64,000 nt of DNA. Origin: Ichthyophonus hoferi (lineage: Eukaryota; Opisthokonta; Ichthyosporea; Ichthyophonida; Ichthyophonidae). The stretch's first letter is position 1. Each line of letters begins with the position of its first letter. The stretch covers positions 1 to 64,000 of the forward strand of contig NAOQ01000414.1 in NCBI GenBank assembly GCA_002751075.1, read 5' to 3'. The notes under the pieces were generated by a model. The model was not told the DNA's origin and did not search any database. It saw nothing but the letters and a program-made list of their open reading frames with translations. The position numbers were made by a program, and so were the translations under genes. This document shows, piece by piece, positions 13,436-26,303 of the stretch.

Positions 13436-14900
13436 CCATACTTCAATTTACACTGGGATGTGTGAATTTGTTTACGTTTTGTTTTTAGTATGAGTTGCTG
13501 GCCTATATATTTGTGTATGTCTCTGTGTTGTTTGTAAAGGACGTGACACAAGTCCCTTTGTTTTTATCGAATATACATGGTCTGTTAATTTTTTATTTTT
13601 TCCATAGTAAACTATGGGCTGTCTTAGACTAAATACGATACTAGTTAGTGAGAAAAATAACAATTACTCGCACTCATAAAGCCTTACAAGTTTTTATGTG
13701 TATGGAAAGCTTATTTGTTTTCTTAAATGACAATTGTGTTAACACACTGAAATTTTTAGGGTAAGTAAAACTGTGATAGGTTGTTACGACTATAGATATA
13801 TATTTTTTCACCTTGGCAACAAACGCAAGACACTATATTTAAAACAAAACCCACATACATAATTTGTTGTACATGGTGTATTCGGATGGATTTTGTTTTA
13901 ATTAGACGTTAGATATAATATAATATGAATAACAACTACTCCTCAAAGAGAAAAAAATAATTGTGTACCCTACGGTACATCAAAAAAAAGAAAAAAAGAG
14001 CTTTCGAAGAAGTGTAAATATACACTGGCTGATTATTTCTGAGCTCAATGGACAATGACAATTAGTGATCGATACCTAGCTATTCAAGCGGTTGAGATAT
14101 AATAAAGTATGGCTACTACAAGGTTAGGTTGTTGTTGTGACTAATGTGGACATAACTTGGATATATGGTTGTCTGGACTACCCATCTACCCCCAGAATAT
14201 TAATATTCATGTTTGGTTCTTTCTTTATATCCGATTCCATTGACTAGATCTTTTTTGTACTTCTAATATTTAATAAGTGTACAATAGGTATAAGTAACAT
14301 TAAGGTATCATGATAATAGTTAGATCTCCCTTGATAGTTAATCATACTAAAGGCGGTATACTTATTAAGTAATACAACTAGCCTTATAGGTTTAATTTAG
14401 TCTCGTATGTACCTTAAAAAGAGAAAGCGACAAGATAAAGATTTGTACTACAACCCAAAGCGACAGTTATGACAGAGTGGATATAATATCCGTTTATTAT
14501 TATTGACAGGTATGTATACGTGAAAATATGTATGTCAAGGTATGTATGTTAAGTTATGCATAGATTAAGGTATGCATGTTAGTGGTATGTGAGTTCATTA
14601 ATGGATAGTAGTATATAGGGAGAGGCGGGAGCATAGGCGTATATAACAAGGTAGTACACTTTGTAAGCAAACATATACTTCTACTAGACTAACCATATCT
14701 ATTTATCAATGAGGCTATACCAAAGACTTGAAGCAAGCATAGAAACCTTTAGTTTCCTGCAGTTACCTCTATCATTATATATCATCCCTGGGTAAAGATA
14801 GGAGGAATAGTGATGGCATTCTATAAGGTAAACGTGACAAATAAATTCATAATTAAATCCGAATAGGGTTTACACGAACAACTACACTGCATAAGCCCTT
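13436..14900. other. Intergenic between convergent cyclin B and AAAP transporter genes
   Basis: Presumed 3' UTRs and spacer. No coding chain recognised. A cluster of imperfect repeats of a GGTATGTATG-like unit lies at about 14510-14590. Poly-A/G tracts occur near 13980. Confidence 0.5.
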
Positions 14901-17900
14901 TCAATCCATAAAAGGCCCTATACACGTCACTACCATAACTACAGAACCAAATAGGAGCATGACCCATAAGGTAGCTCTCAGTAAAAAGTCAAACTGTACT
15001 TTGGGACCCATTCTAAGCCAACACGCAGCTGGAAGCACCATGGAAATAGCAATACCTGATATTCCACCAACCAGTCCAAATACAATGCCCAAATCGGATA
15101 CACTTTTGGCAATAAGAAAGCCAGTAATAAGAAGGAATATAGTGACACCGTAATGTACTATGTTGCGGGCTAGAGAATGGTTGGGCATGGGTAGAACATA
15201 ATGGGGAAATCGTAATTGAATAAGTGAAAGAATAGCCACCCGTGGCATATATATGGTATAGGGAATATTAAATATAACATTGAGAGATAGGAGAGAGCGA
15301 AGTATAAAAGCCATAGTATCTTTCTCTCCATAGCTGTCTAGAATATTTGCTTCGGTTTTGTCGCCAAACACCATCCACGCGCACACACTCATGGCCGCTA
15401 ACATGGCCATAGGTATATACATAGACAAGCCTGAGACGACTGCATAACGCCTCATAGTATTATCTTCCAGGGTGGTGGAGATATGATAGGCCAGGTCATG
15501 ACACGCAAACAGGTAGCCTAAGCCCCCTATCCCATTAAGGGCCCCATCAGATCGGAAGAACTTTGTCGATCCTGCAGGGGACGGAGGGATACCATCGGGA
15601 GAAAGGACACCAGTCATGTAGAGGCTGGCATGGACTATGACTCCCACCACCAGGAAGATAGCAATAGATACACTGAGAGCAGACACTATATTAAGGGAAG
15701 CTAAGTGTTTCTTAAAAGCTAAAGGACTGAGGAGGATCATGGCGGCCAGTAGGACGTAGGTACGGTCAAACCAGGCATAGTCACCAAACATGAAGGACAG
15801 GATCCCCGGCACCATACCAGCAATCATAATCAAGCCACTTACAAACCCACCAAAATTAAAAATAAAAATTGCTATTGTAGCCAATAGGTAACCAGGGAGA
15901 CCTAGAGCGAGGTAACATGTCTCCACAAAGCTCATTAGGTTACGTTCCAATGTCAGCCTGTGCAGTAACAGTAGCATAAAATGGCCAAGTATTGGCATAA
16001 TGGTAAGCATGAGTAGACCGGTGGGCAGGCCTGACACTATAACAAAATAAGGAACTGAGACGATACTGGATGTGGCCACATCATTTACAAGATTAAAAAA
16101 CCCAAAAAACGCACTCATACGATAAGGCTGTATAGCCTCTGTGTCCTCACCATCTTTTGCTGTAGCCAATGAATAGGATAGACTAGATTTACGGGACCGT
16201 CCCACCTTACTACCAATACTCATTCTAGCGGTCATAGTGGATCCTCTTCTACTACCCTGCCGACTGATAATCCTATTACTACTCCTACTTGATCGTCTTG
16301 ATAAACGCCTGGAGTCCATGGAGCGAGAGGCTAGGGGCCCCTCGGACTCCTCTCCCTCGGAGATTACATTTTCATAGTCTGCCATCCAGCCAAAGGCCGC
16401 CTGGATATCTGGGTCCATTACCATTTCCTCCAGACGCTCTAGTGCACTCATTCGTTGTTCATCATCCTCTATATACACATGCATGTATGTATATAGGTGT
16501 GTGGATGTAAGTATAAGGATGTATTACACAATTGAGTACAGGCGGTCCGTGTAAACCAACCAGTTTTCCCGTTAAGTGGAGATTATGTAGAAAAGGTAAT
16601 AGCATTAAAAATTAATGTCATACAAAGAGATGCCTGTCTTATTTATGTGGCTATATCTTATTAAAATAAGTGGTTGAGAGACCACATAAAAATAATCAGG
16701 TAGAGATGGTGTAAGACAAGATAAATAAAGTAAATAATGATAGGTGGAGACACGATAGGTCTAAAAAATATGACTATTTTTCCTGTAAGACAATTGGGTT
16801 CCGAATCGGGACATTCACAATAACAAACCAATCATTATCCGATAAAGCCTTATAACGTTCAGTTAATAGCAAAAGAAAAAGAGAAAGAAGTAGGGGAGAG
16901 CACAAGAAGACAGAGTGGAAAATAAAGTATTGGCAAGTGCTAATAGTAGAGGGGTAGGGTTTATTAAAGAAAGTGAATAAAATAGGAGGTTGAAGAGAAA
17001 AGAATAAGGAGATGAAAGGAGCGAAAGGTGGGGTGTCTAATAAACTGGTAAGTACTGGTAGGAAAAAAAATAGAGGGCGTATAAGTAATAGAGGAAGATA
17101 GAGAGATGGGTAGGAAGAAAGGTAGATTAAGAACAAGAATTAAAGGGACACCAGAAGAGAAAGATAAAGAAAACATTGAGGAAGCAGATATATATAAAGG
17201 ATAGAGCTAGTAACTATGCTTACCGCGCTCCATGGTGTTCATTGTTGTGGCAGAGGGCCTAGCTAGGCCCGACCTAGCACTCTCCGCCCTACTGCGATGG
17301 TCCTCAAAGGAGGCTCTTACTAGTGAACTCCTAGCACTTATCACCTTTCGACGAGTGTATTCCTCTGTGATATCCCTACCCTCAATGGGTACACTCCTTC
17401 TAGGCACATTCCCTTCTTCTTCCGTCCCTTCAACCTCCCCCTCTCCTCCTTCCTCCAACTCTTCTTCAGAATACTCCTCAGGCATCATACCCGCGTTTTC
17501 TGCGGTTTGCAGTAGGGCTTCCACCACAGTATCCTCATCAGCCCCTCTTGTCTGACCATGATCCATCATAGCCAAAGCAAGAACCAATAGCTCTCTGTCT
17601 TGGTTAGTAGGGGACAGGGCCTCCAATAGAAGACCAGGCTCTGGGGGAAACTCAGAATTATCTATTTCAGTTTCTACTACCTCCTGGTCAAAAGTAACAT
17701 TAGCATGCTCAAAAGTAACATTGGCATGGTCGATAAAGGCATGTTGGTTGCCTCCACCGTAAGAGGATGCCCCATACGACAGCAGCATGGTTCTCTCTGG
17801 GTCAGTGCTATGAATACTATTAACATTCGGTGGGGCACCGCGTATATTGGTATGCCTCGCCCCATCGGTGTAAATAGGATGGTTATGTTCCTGTTCAATA

Positions 17901-17986
17901 GATGAAGCACTACTAAAGCTATTATGCCTAGGCATGCTGCTGTAGTTACGGCTGTTGTAGTTACGGCTGTTGTAGCTACGGCTCAT
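14901..17986 (-). CDS. AAAP-family amino acid transporter with long acidic N-terminus
   Basis: Two exons on the minus strand: 17986-17224 and 16468-14901, phase 1 intron, 776 residues. Residues 1 to about 370 are cytosolic and low complexity: Ser/Asn/Tyr-rich start with three NSRNY-like repeats, an acidic Glu-rich block, then a Ser/Arg-rich segment. From about 375 the protein is a run of roughly 11 hydrophobic segments beginning FFGFFNLVND...SVPYFVIVSGLPTG. This is the TM1 pattern of the amino acid/auxin permease family (Aa_trans; SLC32/36/38 and fungal AVT relatives), which carry neutral or cationic amino acids by H+ or Na+ coupling across plasma or vacuolar/lysosomal membranes. The substrate cannot be read from sequence. 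The protein ends GPFMD directly before TGA. Length is greater than usual for the family (about 450-550) because of the N-terminus, as in some fungal AVT proteins. It converges on cyclin B across 1.5 kb. Confidence 0.85.
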
Positions 17987-18509
17987 GTTGTAGTATGTGT
18001 GTTCGAGAAAATATAAGTATATACTCTTTAGTGTCTCCTTCCCTTCGTCAATAAGTCTAAACCAAATGCTAAAACTGATACTGTACTTCTACACCTTATC
18101 AACTATATAAAGGCCACCTCTATGGCCCTATCAACCTCCATAACCTCACATACTATACTATAGACACGCGTATCAAGGTGTAGCACAAGACATACTCGGA
18201 GCTACAATAACATAAAAAGGAAGATCTCACAATCTTGAGCTAGCTGCCCTCGGTATTTTATAGCCGAATAATATGATGTCATGATATCCATATTAAGTAA
18301 TATTAAGCTTGTTGATGGAATGGAATGTAGTTGGTGGGTTGATGATATCCATTGAAAAGGTACATTTCATGACGTCATATTTTGTGTTAAAAATTAAAAA
18401 TACTATCACTTACGACCGAAAAGCCCAATAATAAAAATAAATATAATACAAAAAATTGAATACTGAGTATGGTTCTCTGCATTTTTTTTTATTGAATAAT
18501 GATGTCTTA
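17987..18509. other. Upstream region of the AAAP transporter gene
   Basis: AT-rich with no coding signal. It contains the presumed promoter of the minus-strand transporter gene and runs up to the inverted-repeat element at 18510. ATGATATCC occurs at about 18278 and 18343, and ATGACGTCA at about 18369, a CRE/ATF-like palindrome core TGACGTCA. Functional meaning is inference. Confidence 0.35.
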
Positions 18510-19006
18510 CAAGGGTTCTCGGAAATAATTTGAAAAATCCCTACATAAATGGACAGATCCCAACAATAAATGGACATGTTGAATATATATGTATATATAA
18601 AACGAAATAGAATAATAAAGAGAAAATTGAAAAAAAATTACATTTCTGCTAATTTCACTGGAGGAATTGTATTTTTTTACATATATTTCTTATAATTTTT
18701 TTAACAAAAAATTGTTAATCAGGAAAACAAAAAGAATAGTTAGAAAATCCTCTATTCGTACATGTCCCATGTAAGCCTTATTCACCTTTCCCCACATTTA
18801 AAGGCAAATTCCAAAATAGAACGACAAATCCCTGCATATGTAAATGTAAAAATCCAAAAAATACGTAAATGGACATTTTGAATATGCAAGATACTGTAAT
18901 ATTGGATATTTTATTTCCCTTTTAAATATATATATATATATATATATATATACTCAAAATGTCCATTTATTGTTGGGATCTGTCCAATTATTTCCGGGAA
19001 CCTCTG
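18510..19006. mobile_element. Short inverted-repeat DNA transposon (MITE), TA-flanked
   Basis: A non-coding element of about 497 bp. Its left end (18510-18585) and right end (18951-19006) are inverted copies: CAAGGGTTCTCGGAAATAAT on the left versus CAGAGGTTCCCGGAAATAAT on the reverse complement of the right. Both are followed by a shared GGACAGATCCCAACAATAAA block and TGGACAT. Both ends abut a TA dinucleotide (18508-18509 and 19007-19008), the target site of Tc1/mariner-type elements, whose ends often begin CAGNGGTTC. The left arm has about 20 extra bases between the two shared blocks. A related internal direct repeat lies at about 18826-18885. There is no transposase frame, so it would be non-autonomous. 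The inner right arm borders a (TA)n run. Confidence 0.75.
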
Positions 19007-19008
19007 TA

Positions 19009-21179
19009 AATAATGGCCTTTCATTTTCAGCATTTTTATGGATTGAAACTGCAATTCGTGTGAGGGTGTGCAATGAAACGGCACATTCGTGTAATTAGTA
19101 ATCTACAGAACTTTTACTATAACTTCACGCTAGTTCTACGTTAACTAATACTAATCATCTATTATTATTTTTGACGTTCCTTCGTATTTCTATATATTAC
19201 TGTCAATCAATTTTGCCCATATATACTGAGTTGCATTATATTTCTTCGTACAACAGAAATTCTCACTCATCCAGTCCAATCATTACCCTAAACTACTGGC
19301 CAATTAGACCAACTTTTGTAATTCTAAACGAATTTAATGGCTATGAGGACTTTTATAATAAGGCAGGACTGGAATTATGCCGAGATGAAAACAACCCTGT
19401 CCTAGCCTTTTTCAGAAGCTCTCAGCTTATGTTGGAAAACGTTGTCTATATTTTTCTGGTCTAATGCCATATAAAGGTAGGCTCTATATAGATCAGAGTA
19501 TCATTTAGTGTTTTGAGAGTGCTATAAATTTATCTTTTTCATCCGTCTATTATTGCGCCCGTTTTCGGAACAAAGCTTAAAGTCAACTTTTTTTATTTTA
19601 TTTATTATTATTATTAGCTCTTTTGAATAGATACATTATGGAATTAATCCCAACCTCTACGTATCCACCATCAGATAGTAGGCAGTTTACATCACGTAGA
19701 TACGCCAAATCCATGCTTATAATACACCTTCCCCAATCCCCCTCTCTCGCAATAAACCCTAGCAAGCTCACCACTGGTTGGGATTAAGTTGCGTGTAATC
19801 GAGCTTTCAAAATTATATATTGAATGCTGACAAATCCTAGAAATAAAGAAATGTCGAGGAAACTAATCTAAAGGCTAGTTGACTTAGCGATGCTTTACGG
19901 CCAAGTCATTGACCAATAAGAGGAAGGATTACCAACAACTTACTATTGAACTAATTAGTAAATATAACGGAATACATAAATGTGATAACAACAATAAGAA
20001 TAATCCATTTAGGCGTAGTGAAAAAGCTAGGTTCTAACAACAAATAAAAATAGTAAGAGTATAATGAACATGTGTACAGGTTTGTAAATCAAGTAGCCGA
20101 GTCTACATGTTTGTTGTTTGTATAGTTAGCTGAAGAGGTAAGGAGTGAGTGGGTTGGATGTGCTCTAGTAAAGGGTATCAGGTTTAAACTGACATCCAGG
20201 TTGACTATAACAACATCCGTTAAAAGGGACCATACCATATTGTTTAAAGGAACAATGGAAGTTAAAAGACAAAGAAAAAATATTTCAGGTCGGTAGTTTA
20301 GTAATGAACCATATATTGGTTGTGCAACTGATCTTTGTGTCAGTGGGTGGCCAATTAATTAATGACTTGGTAGATCTAGTTATATAATAGTACACTAGTC
20401 AATAGGATAAAGTGAGCTCATGCTAGGGTACGTGTACCAAAGGTAATAACAATAAATACATGGATAGCTTAACATGGATATATGCTATTACATCCATCTA
20501 ACAAATAGGATAACAAATAAGTAGATATATCAATTCACCATGACATGTATGCATGAAAGGTGGGTCTATACATGCAAGCACGAACATACAAGTATAATTA
20601 AAGAAAACGTGAATATCAACAATACATAAATACACAGATACACATAAAAAAAGACTGATTTGCAAGCCACTAAATAACACACGGGCCATTGATCAGGTCA
20701 ATCACATAGATACATCCATTATTTTATGTCCCAAGTTTACCTACATATGCCTCCACTGGAACACCTGTGCAACCGAGGTACAAGTTTACACAGCAGAGTG
20801 CAATCATGTTATTACAGTTTTTCTTTGGACCATACATGTATGGGGAATCTACACAATCTTAGACATGAAGCATTTTTTGCTTCCTTGTGTACATTAATAT
20901 ACGTGCATGGGCATCTCTGTAACTATCGTGCTTATAAGCATTTAAGGTTCAAATAACTTTGTAAAATACAAACCAGACAAATCAAATTCAGTTGACACTA
21001 TATAGCATGCCTATAAGTTACTACCAACATTCCGTTGTTCTTCATCACATCGCGTGCTCTGATAATTATCTATTTCCTCTCGTCTACCTTGGCACTTACC
21101 TCCAACCTTTCATGTGTTAGTATAGATACCGTCACATAACATTTCCTCCTTCTCCCTAACCCTATTTCTCTTAAAGTAA
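19009..21179. other. Intergenic, MITE to GPAT 3' end
   Basis: No gene recognised. One plus-strand open frame (19171-19464) has a protein-like second half, with NEFNGYEDFYN and LELCRDENNP, but no known family, no convincing splice partners and an unremarkable upstream region. The remainder is AT-rich, including a TTA-rich stretch near 19590. The last few hundred bases probably include the 3' UTR of the minus-strand GPAT gene. Confidence 0.4.
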
Positions 21180-24100
21180 TCAGTCTTGTATCTCATTCTT
21201 TCCCTCGACACCATTACGGTCACTGCTATCCGATTGTTCTTTGTGAATGTCTTCAAAACTCACACCTTTCTTACCATACCTCCTGGTATACTCTCTATCC
21301 ACACCATTATTCTTATTGTTATTGATTGTTACCATCTCATTATCCTTCTGTAGTTCCTCTCTGACCTCTTCATCATTCTTTTCCTCTCCTTCCCCATCGC
21401 CAACCACACCTCTATCCTTTCCTTGGCTACCAGTAGGCTGTTCTTCATGCATATCTTCCTTGATATTTTCCTCATTACAGTCTACTTGATCCAACCTATC
21501 CCCCTCTCTATTCTCACCATCATGATTTATTATCATCTCCTCCTGTGTCCCTTGCAGTGTCTCATCCACTGTTTTATCTGCTGCTTCCCTCACCTCCCCC
21601 TCCCCCTCTCCCTCCCCCTCCTTCACCCCATTACACAGATTATCAGTAACCAATACCTTGGAACGAGTAATACCAAATCTATGACAAAGTACATCTGCAT
21701 AAATAACCTGTCTAGCTTTCTTCTCCTTCTCTGAGGGACGGAAATATTTCAAGTAGCCATCCCAGGGTATAGGAATCAACCCAGCTTGTTCACAAATCGA
21801 ATTCTTGACTCGCGCTGCAAATTCAATCGCCGTTTCATTTTCCATACGCCGCTATAGTGATTGCAATTAATACTGTTAGATATAATCTAATTCATATCTC
21901 ATTATCTCATTATCACGTAATATCACACATACGAAGTATCGATCAACTCCCAATTAATAGAGATAGCCGCAAAAGAGACCAACAATAAAACCCCCTGTTC
22001 CTCTTTCCCTACAGCTTACACAAGATCACTACTAATCTATACCTGTATGCACACATATAGGTATTAGGTATCTTAGCAACAACAACTAGTGGAGGAGGTG
22101 GTTCCGGAGCCTATATATCATTGAGCAATAATCATGTAATGAATTGTGATATATTGCCTCTACATGCTCCAATACTTGTTTTCAATTGATTGATAATCAG
22201 GTGCCATCAAACATTCTATTCTAATGGTTGAGCTGAGTCATGAATATTTGTAAAATTTTGTAATTGGGTAATGTAAATTCCATCGCGCAGTTAAAAATTA
22301 AGAGAAAGGATGCAGCCAACATAAAAGTTACTTTAAACTATTATTGACCAAGACACATATATAGATATGTTTCAGAAAATTTAAAAGGGCAATAGGACAC
22401 CACATAGCATTGAGTTGAAATATAGGCTGGTTATTATATTACCATTACACATGCTACAACAAAAACCAACATTAATTAAACCAATCAAATGTGTAACGCT
22501 TCAGTTACCAATTATCAATCTATTTGCTACTAATCATGCATATTATTTCTTAGAGATTGTATCTAATGATTGAGTTATCGTTATATAAGGTTTGTAATGA
22601 TAAATATACAGGATAGAGGGATAGGTAAATAAATATAAAAACATTTCCGGATTGGTTCGTTTTATGATTACGCGCTCGCAATTAATTAGTAAAAATAACC
22701 AATAGGCAATCAAAATCAAGATTGCTACACGATTAACCCATATAAATAGGCCAAGATTATAGATAACCATCCAATAAAGAGCTGATCACAAATGAATAGG
22801 ACCACTTAACTGTCATGGCATTATTACCTATGCACACTATAATATCTACACACTATAATACCTATATACACTATACCACATATATACACTATAGTATCTA
22901 TATACACTATACTACCTAAATACACTATAGTACCTACATACACTATATATATAATATATGCACACAGTACAAGCGGCTTCACCTACTTGGGGCTCTAGGA
23001 ACCAGACCTCTGCCACCACACACCATGATGTCATAAGACGAGAAACATATCGTGGAAAAGAGAATAGCCTGGAGTTCCAGAAGGCATCTCCGAACATTCT
23101 ATTGTACTTGATAGCAATAGGTACTACTTCCGCATCTAGGTCAAAGGCTCCTCGCTTGAACATTACGGCATATTCATTGTTGACACACGTCCCTTCGGGA
23201 AAGACAAGCAGGGGGGGCTTGCTAACATCCTGAGTATGAGTGGGAGTAATGCCAGTTTGTAGTTGATTGCAGTATTTTATAAGTACATTGTATATTGTGT
23301 AGAAAATGTAGTAAGAGGTAGATGGAAGATATATCATAGGAAACATAGCTTAAAGACCTCATTCATCCATATCCTACTCACATATTAGGTAGTATTCTGA
23401 CCATATATATATATATACCAGGCTATAACATACACATCCTTATCTACCAGCACAGATACAGCCACCACACGTACACATAGCTACACCTATACATGACACA
23501 TACACACCTCTATATGAGATTTAATCTTATTATGCATTTCAGATCGGTCCTTGGCATCTAGTCGATTAAACCATAGATTACTCATACAGGTTAATACATA
23601 TTTCTGAAAGAACCCGATAATGCCTTGCTGTCTCTGGCCTACCAGACACACCATGCAGTAATTGAGGATTAATATTATGTCAAGGGCTGTACTGTGGTTG
23701 GCTACGTAGACCTGTGTGACGTGTATGAGGATTCCATTTATATTAAAATCATGTACATGATATGTATGAATACGGGCATTGTAAATGTGAAGAGTAGAAA
23801 AAGAAAGTAATGCTATACAAGGCAATGAAATATACAGGGCTTGTGATTGGTCAAATAAAACCATATCATCCAATTATGGACAATCTTACGCCTTCCCGGA
23901 TCTTAATTTGGGTAAATAGAAAATATCTATCAAGCCCTATTGAGCAAATAAAAAATATACTGATTATTTACGAATAGTAAGTGTAAGAGGTTGTAAGTTA
24001 TACAGTCAGATGTATACCACGTGCCCATCTCATATTCTTAGCCAATCCTAGGACCCTAAATTTTTATGTTAAGTCTTATAACCAATAAAAACCAATCATG

Positions 24101-26303
24101 AACGACCAAGTATAGCTATACTACCGTACATGACGTCATAGGGATAAGACTATAAACAGGCTACAATATTAGTCATATTTAGTCAGCATTCATTGGTTCA
24201 ATAAAAACATGTATAATATGTACTTATTATAATCAGAGAACAATCATGGTAGTCGTTGAATGATAAGCTAACCAAAGATAATACTATATGATGGTATATA
24301 TGGAAAAACATGTTATGTTGGCATCAAGAAAAAAGAAAAGCAAGATACCAAGGTAGACAATAGGGTACGGATGGAGAGAGAGACAAAAAGAGAGAGAAAA
24401 AGAAAGGCATATAAGGATCAACCTGCTTAGACCTTCGGGGAGGAGGCTGGCCATGGTACTTTATGACCCCACTAAGGGAGGCTATCCACATAAACACTAG
24501 AAACTGCAGGGCCTTCTGCTGATAATGGAGCTGTGTTGTATGCTCCTTTAGTAGGAGGGTAAAGAGATAGACTATGAAAAAGACTATCACTCCTATTAGC
24601 AAGGCTAGAACACGCAGAGGGAAGAGAATAAGGTAACGGACCACCACCCCTATTAGGTAGGCTGGGAATAGGTACACGTTCCAGGCCCAGTGTTCGCGTG
24701 GCATACATTCAAAGCACATTGAGAAGGAGTCTTGAATGATATTCTCTACCCCCTGACAAGCATAGGTAGATACATCCAGGAAGCCAAAGGTGGTTTTGCG
24801 CTGGTAGCCTGTGGTATGTATACACAATATATCATATATGAGCAGGGTATAGTATAGTACAGTAGAGTATGGTACAATATAGTATGATATAGTATAGTAT
24901 AATATAGCATGGTATGGTATGGTATGGTATGGTATAGTATAGTATAGTATGATATGGTAAGGTATAGTCTAATATAGTATAGTACGGTATGTTATGGTAT
25001 GGTATAGTATGGTGTGGTATGATTATGGCATGCTATAGTATAGTATAGAGCAAACCATATATATGTAAACCAAACCATTATAAGCATCCTTTCAGCCCTA
25101 ATTTTAATATAGATAGAGATATAGAACAAGGAATACTCTCTTTTTAATTATATACATTGAGTGGTTGCCGTAACAAAGAAGCTGCATTTTGGACTTCTCC
25201 ATTGGTTTGTTTTAGGTTAAAATAAATTTAAAATAAACTTAAAGTGTTTGTATATATAGAGCCTTATACCATATTTTAAGATAGAGAGGAGAAATATAGA
25301 TGGACATCCTATACACCAGGGGGGGTGTAAAAGAGTGTATATATTTGTACACGTAGAAGTGGATAGAGAGAGGATCATGTGAAAGTAGATTGGTTGAAAT
25401 AGAAAAGGGGGGCTATATAAGGAAGGTGGAGAGGGAGTTGGGGATACAGCGGGGAAGAGTGTATAGAGAACTAGAGCAAGTAATGGAGTTAAAAAGATAT
25501 ATATAAACAAATCTAGGCTTCAATATTCGGAAATAAGGCCAGAGATGGGTAGAGTGAGAATATATAGATATATGGAGAAAGGAAAGGAGAAATAAATAAT
25601 AATAATAATAATAATAATAATTCTACGTATATGTATATATAAAACAAAAATAAAACAAAAATAAAGACGAACTATAGAAGGTATATATATAGATATACTG
25701 AGACCATACGAAAGAATATGAGCAAGGAAAGGAAGAACACGCAAAAAATAGGAAAAGAGAGGAAGGAGGCTAAGAATAACAATAGAAAACTAAAGGAACT
25801 CCTCTAGCAATATAATTGCTACTATACCTGTATAGTATAGCACAGTATAGTATAGTATATCTAAGCGCATTAATATACCTGTATATATCACCACATTACC
25901 ATAACTGTAAATACACCACTTGAACACAATTTTAAGTTGTGTTACCTTCTGCTGCCTCGTCTTCTAGCTGCTGTTCAAAATCCTCTGAGAAAAGATCCAA
26001 GAAATGTTTCTGTAAGTCCTCCATGTCACAGGGCGCCTTCTTGAATAACGCACCAAACTCGTCTGAACTTCCATGGCTCATTTTATTGGCAAGAAACTTA
26101 GATGGTTGGCGCATCTTACCCACTTCCTGCTCCAACAACCCGGCGCAATTAACCGGGCGACCAAGAAGATGTCTAACTGGTACCCCATCGTTTGCTGCCT
26201 TTTTCCCATATTCAGGGTCTGTCTGTACACCCACAGACACAGTCTTTGGTAGGTCCTGAACTTTTTCTACATGTTTCGATGTATCATTTTTAACGGGTTC
26301 CAT
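21180..26303 (-). CDS. GPAT3/4-type glycerol-3-phosphate acyltransferase with acidic C-terminal tail
   Basis: ER membrane enzyme acylating glycerol-3-phosphate with acyl-CoA, the first step of glycerolipid synthesis. Minus-strand exons: 26303-25946, 24808-24423, 23711-23508, 23229-22987, 21851-21180. Phases 1,0,0,0 agree; 620 residues. Residues 1-119 are a hydrophilic head. Residues 163-207 and 219-235 are hydrophobic membrane segments. The plsC acyltransferase core has motif I as VANHSTALD (254-259, HX4D), WFNRLDAKDR after it, and motif III as VFPEGTCVNNEYAVMFKRGAF (from 325), followed by VPIAIKYN and LMTSWCVVAEVWFLEPQ. The domain closes with ETAIEFAARVK and WDGYLKYFRPS, the GPAT3/GPAT4/plant GPAT9 signature. 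Animal GPAT3/4 end soon after this point, whereas here a Glu/Asp/Lys/Asn-rich tail of about 150 residues continues from about 475. Plain LPA acyltransferase is less likely because of the C-terminal signature. Confidence 0.92.
22834..22955. repeat. Minisatellite of about 18-20 bp unit in GPAT intron 4
   Basis: About six imperfect tandem copies of a TACACTATAGTAYCTAYA-like unit. They lie in the last GPAT intron, just downstream (in gene direction) of the exon ending at 22987. The repeat is seen directly in the sequence. Confidence 0.8.
24835..25060. repeat. GTATA/GTATG pentanucleotide repeat in GPAT intron 1
   Basis: About 200 bp of degenerate five-base repeats (GTATA, GTATG, with GATAT variants), including a clean run of TATGG units around 24910-24935. 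It lies in the first intron of the minus-strand GPAT gene, just upstream of the exon starting at 24808. Confidence 0.85.
25590..25622. repeat. (AAT)n microsatellite
   Basis: Uninterrupted ATAAT trinucleotide tract of about ten units in intron 1 of the GPAT gene. Confidence 0.85.

Noticed and set aside
16774-17176. Overlapping hydrophobic minus-strand frames between the two transporter exons
   Set aside because: They lie in the intron and reflect a purine-rich plus strand (pyrimidine-rich in the transcript), not conserved protein.
25217-25744. Hydrophobic minus-strand frames in GPAT intron 1
   Set aside because: Composition is F/L/I/Y/S from AT-rich and pyrimidine-rich intron sequence; phases of the flanking GPAT exons join without them.
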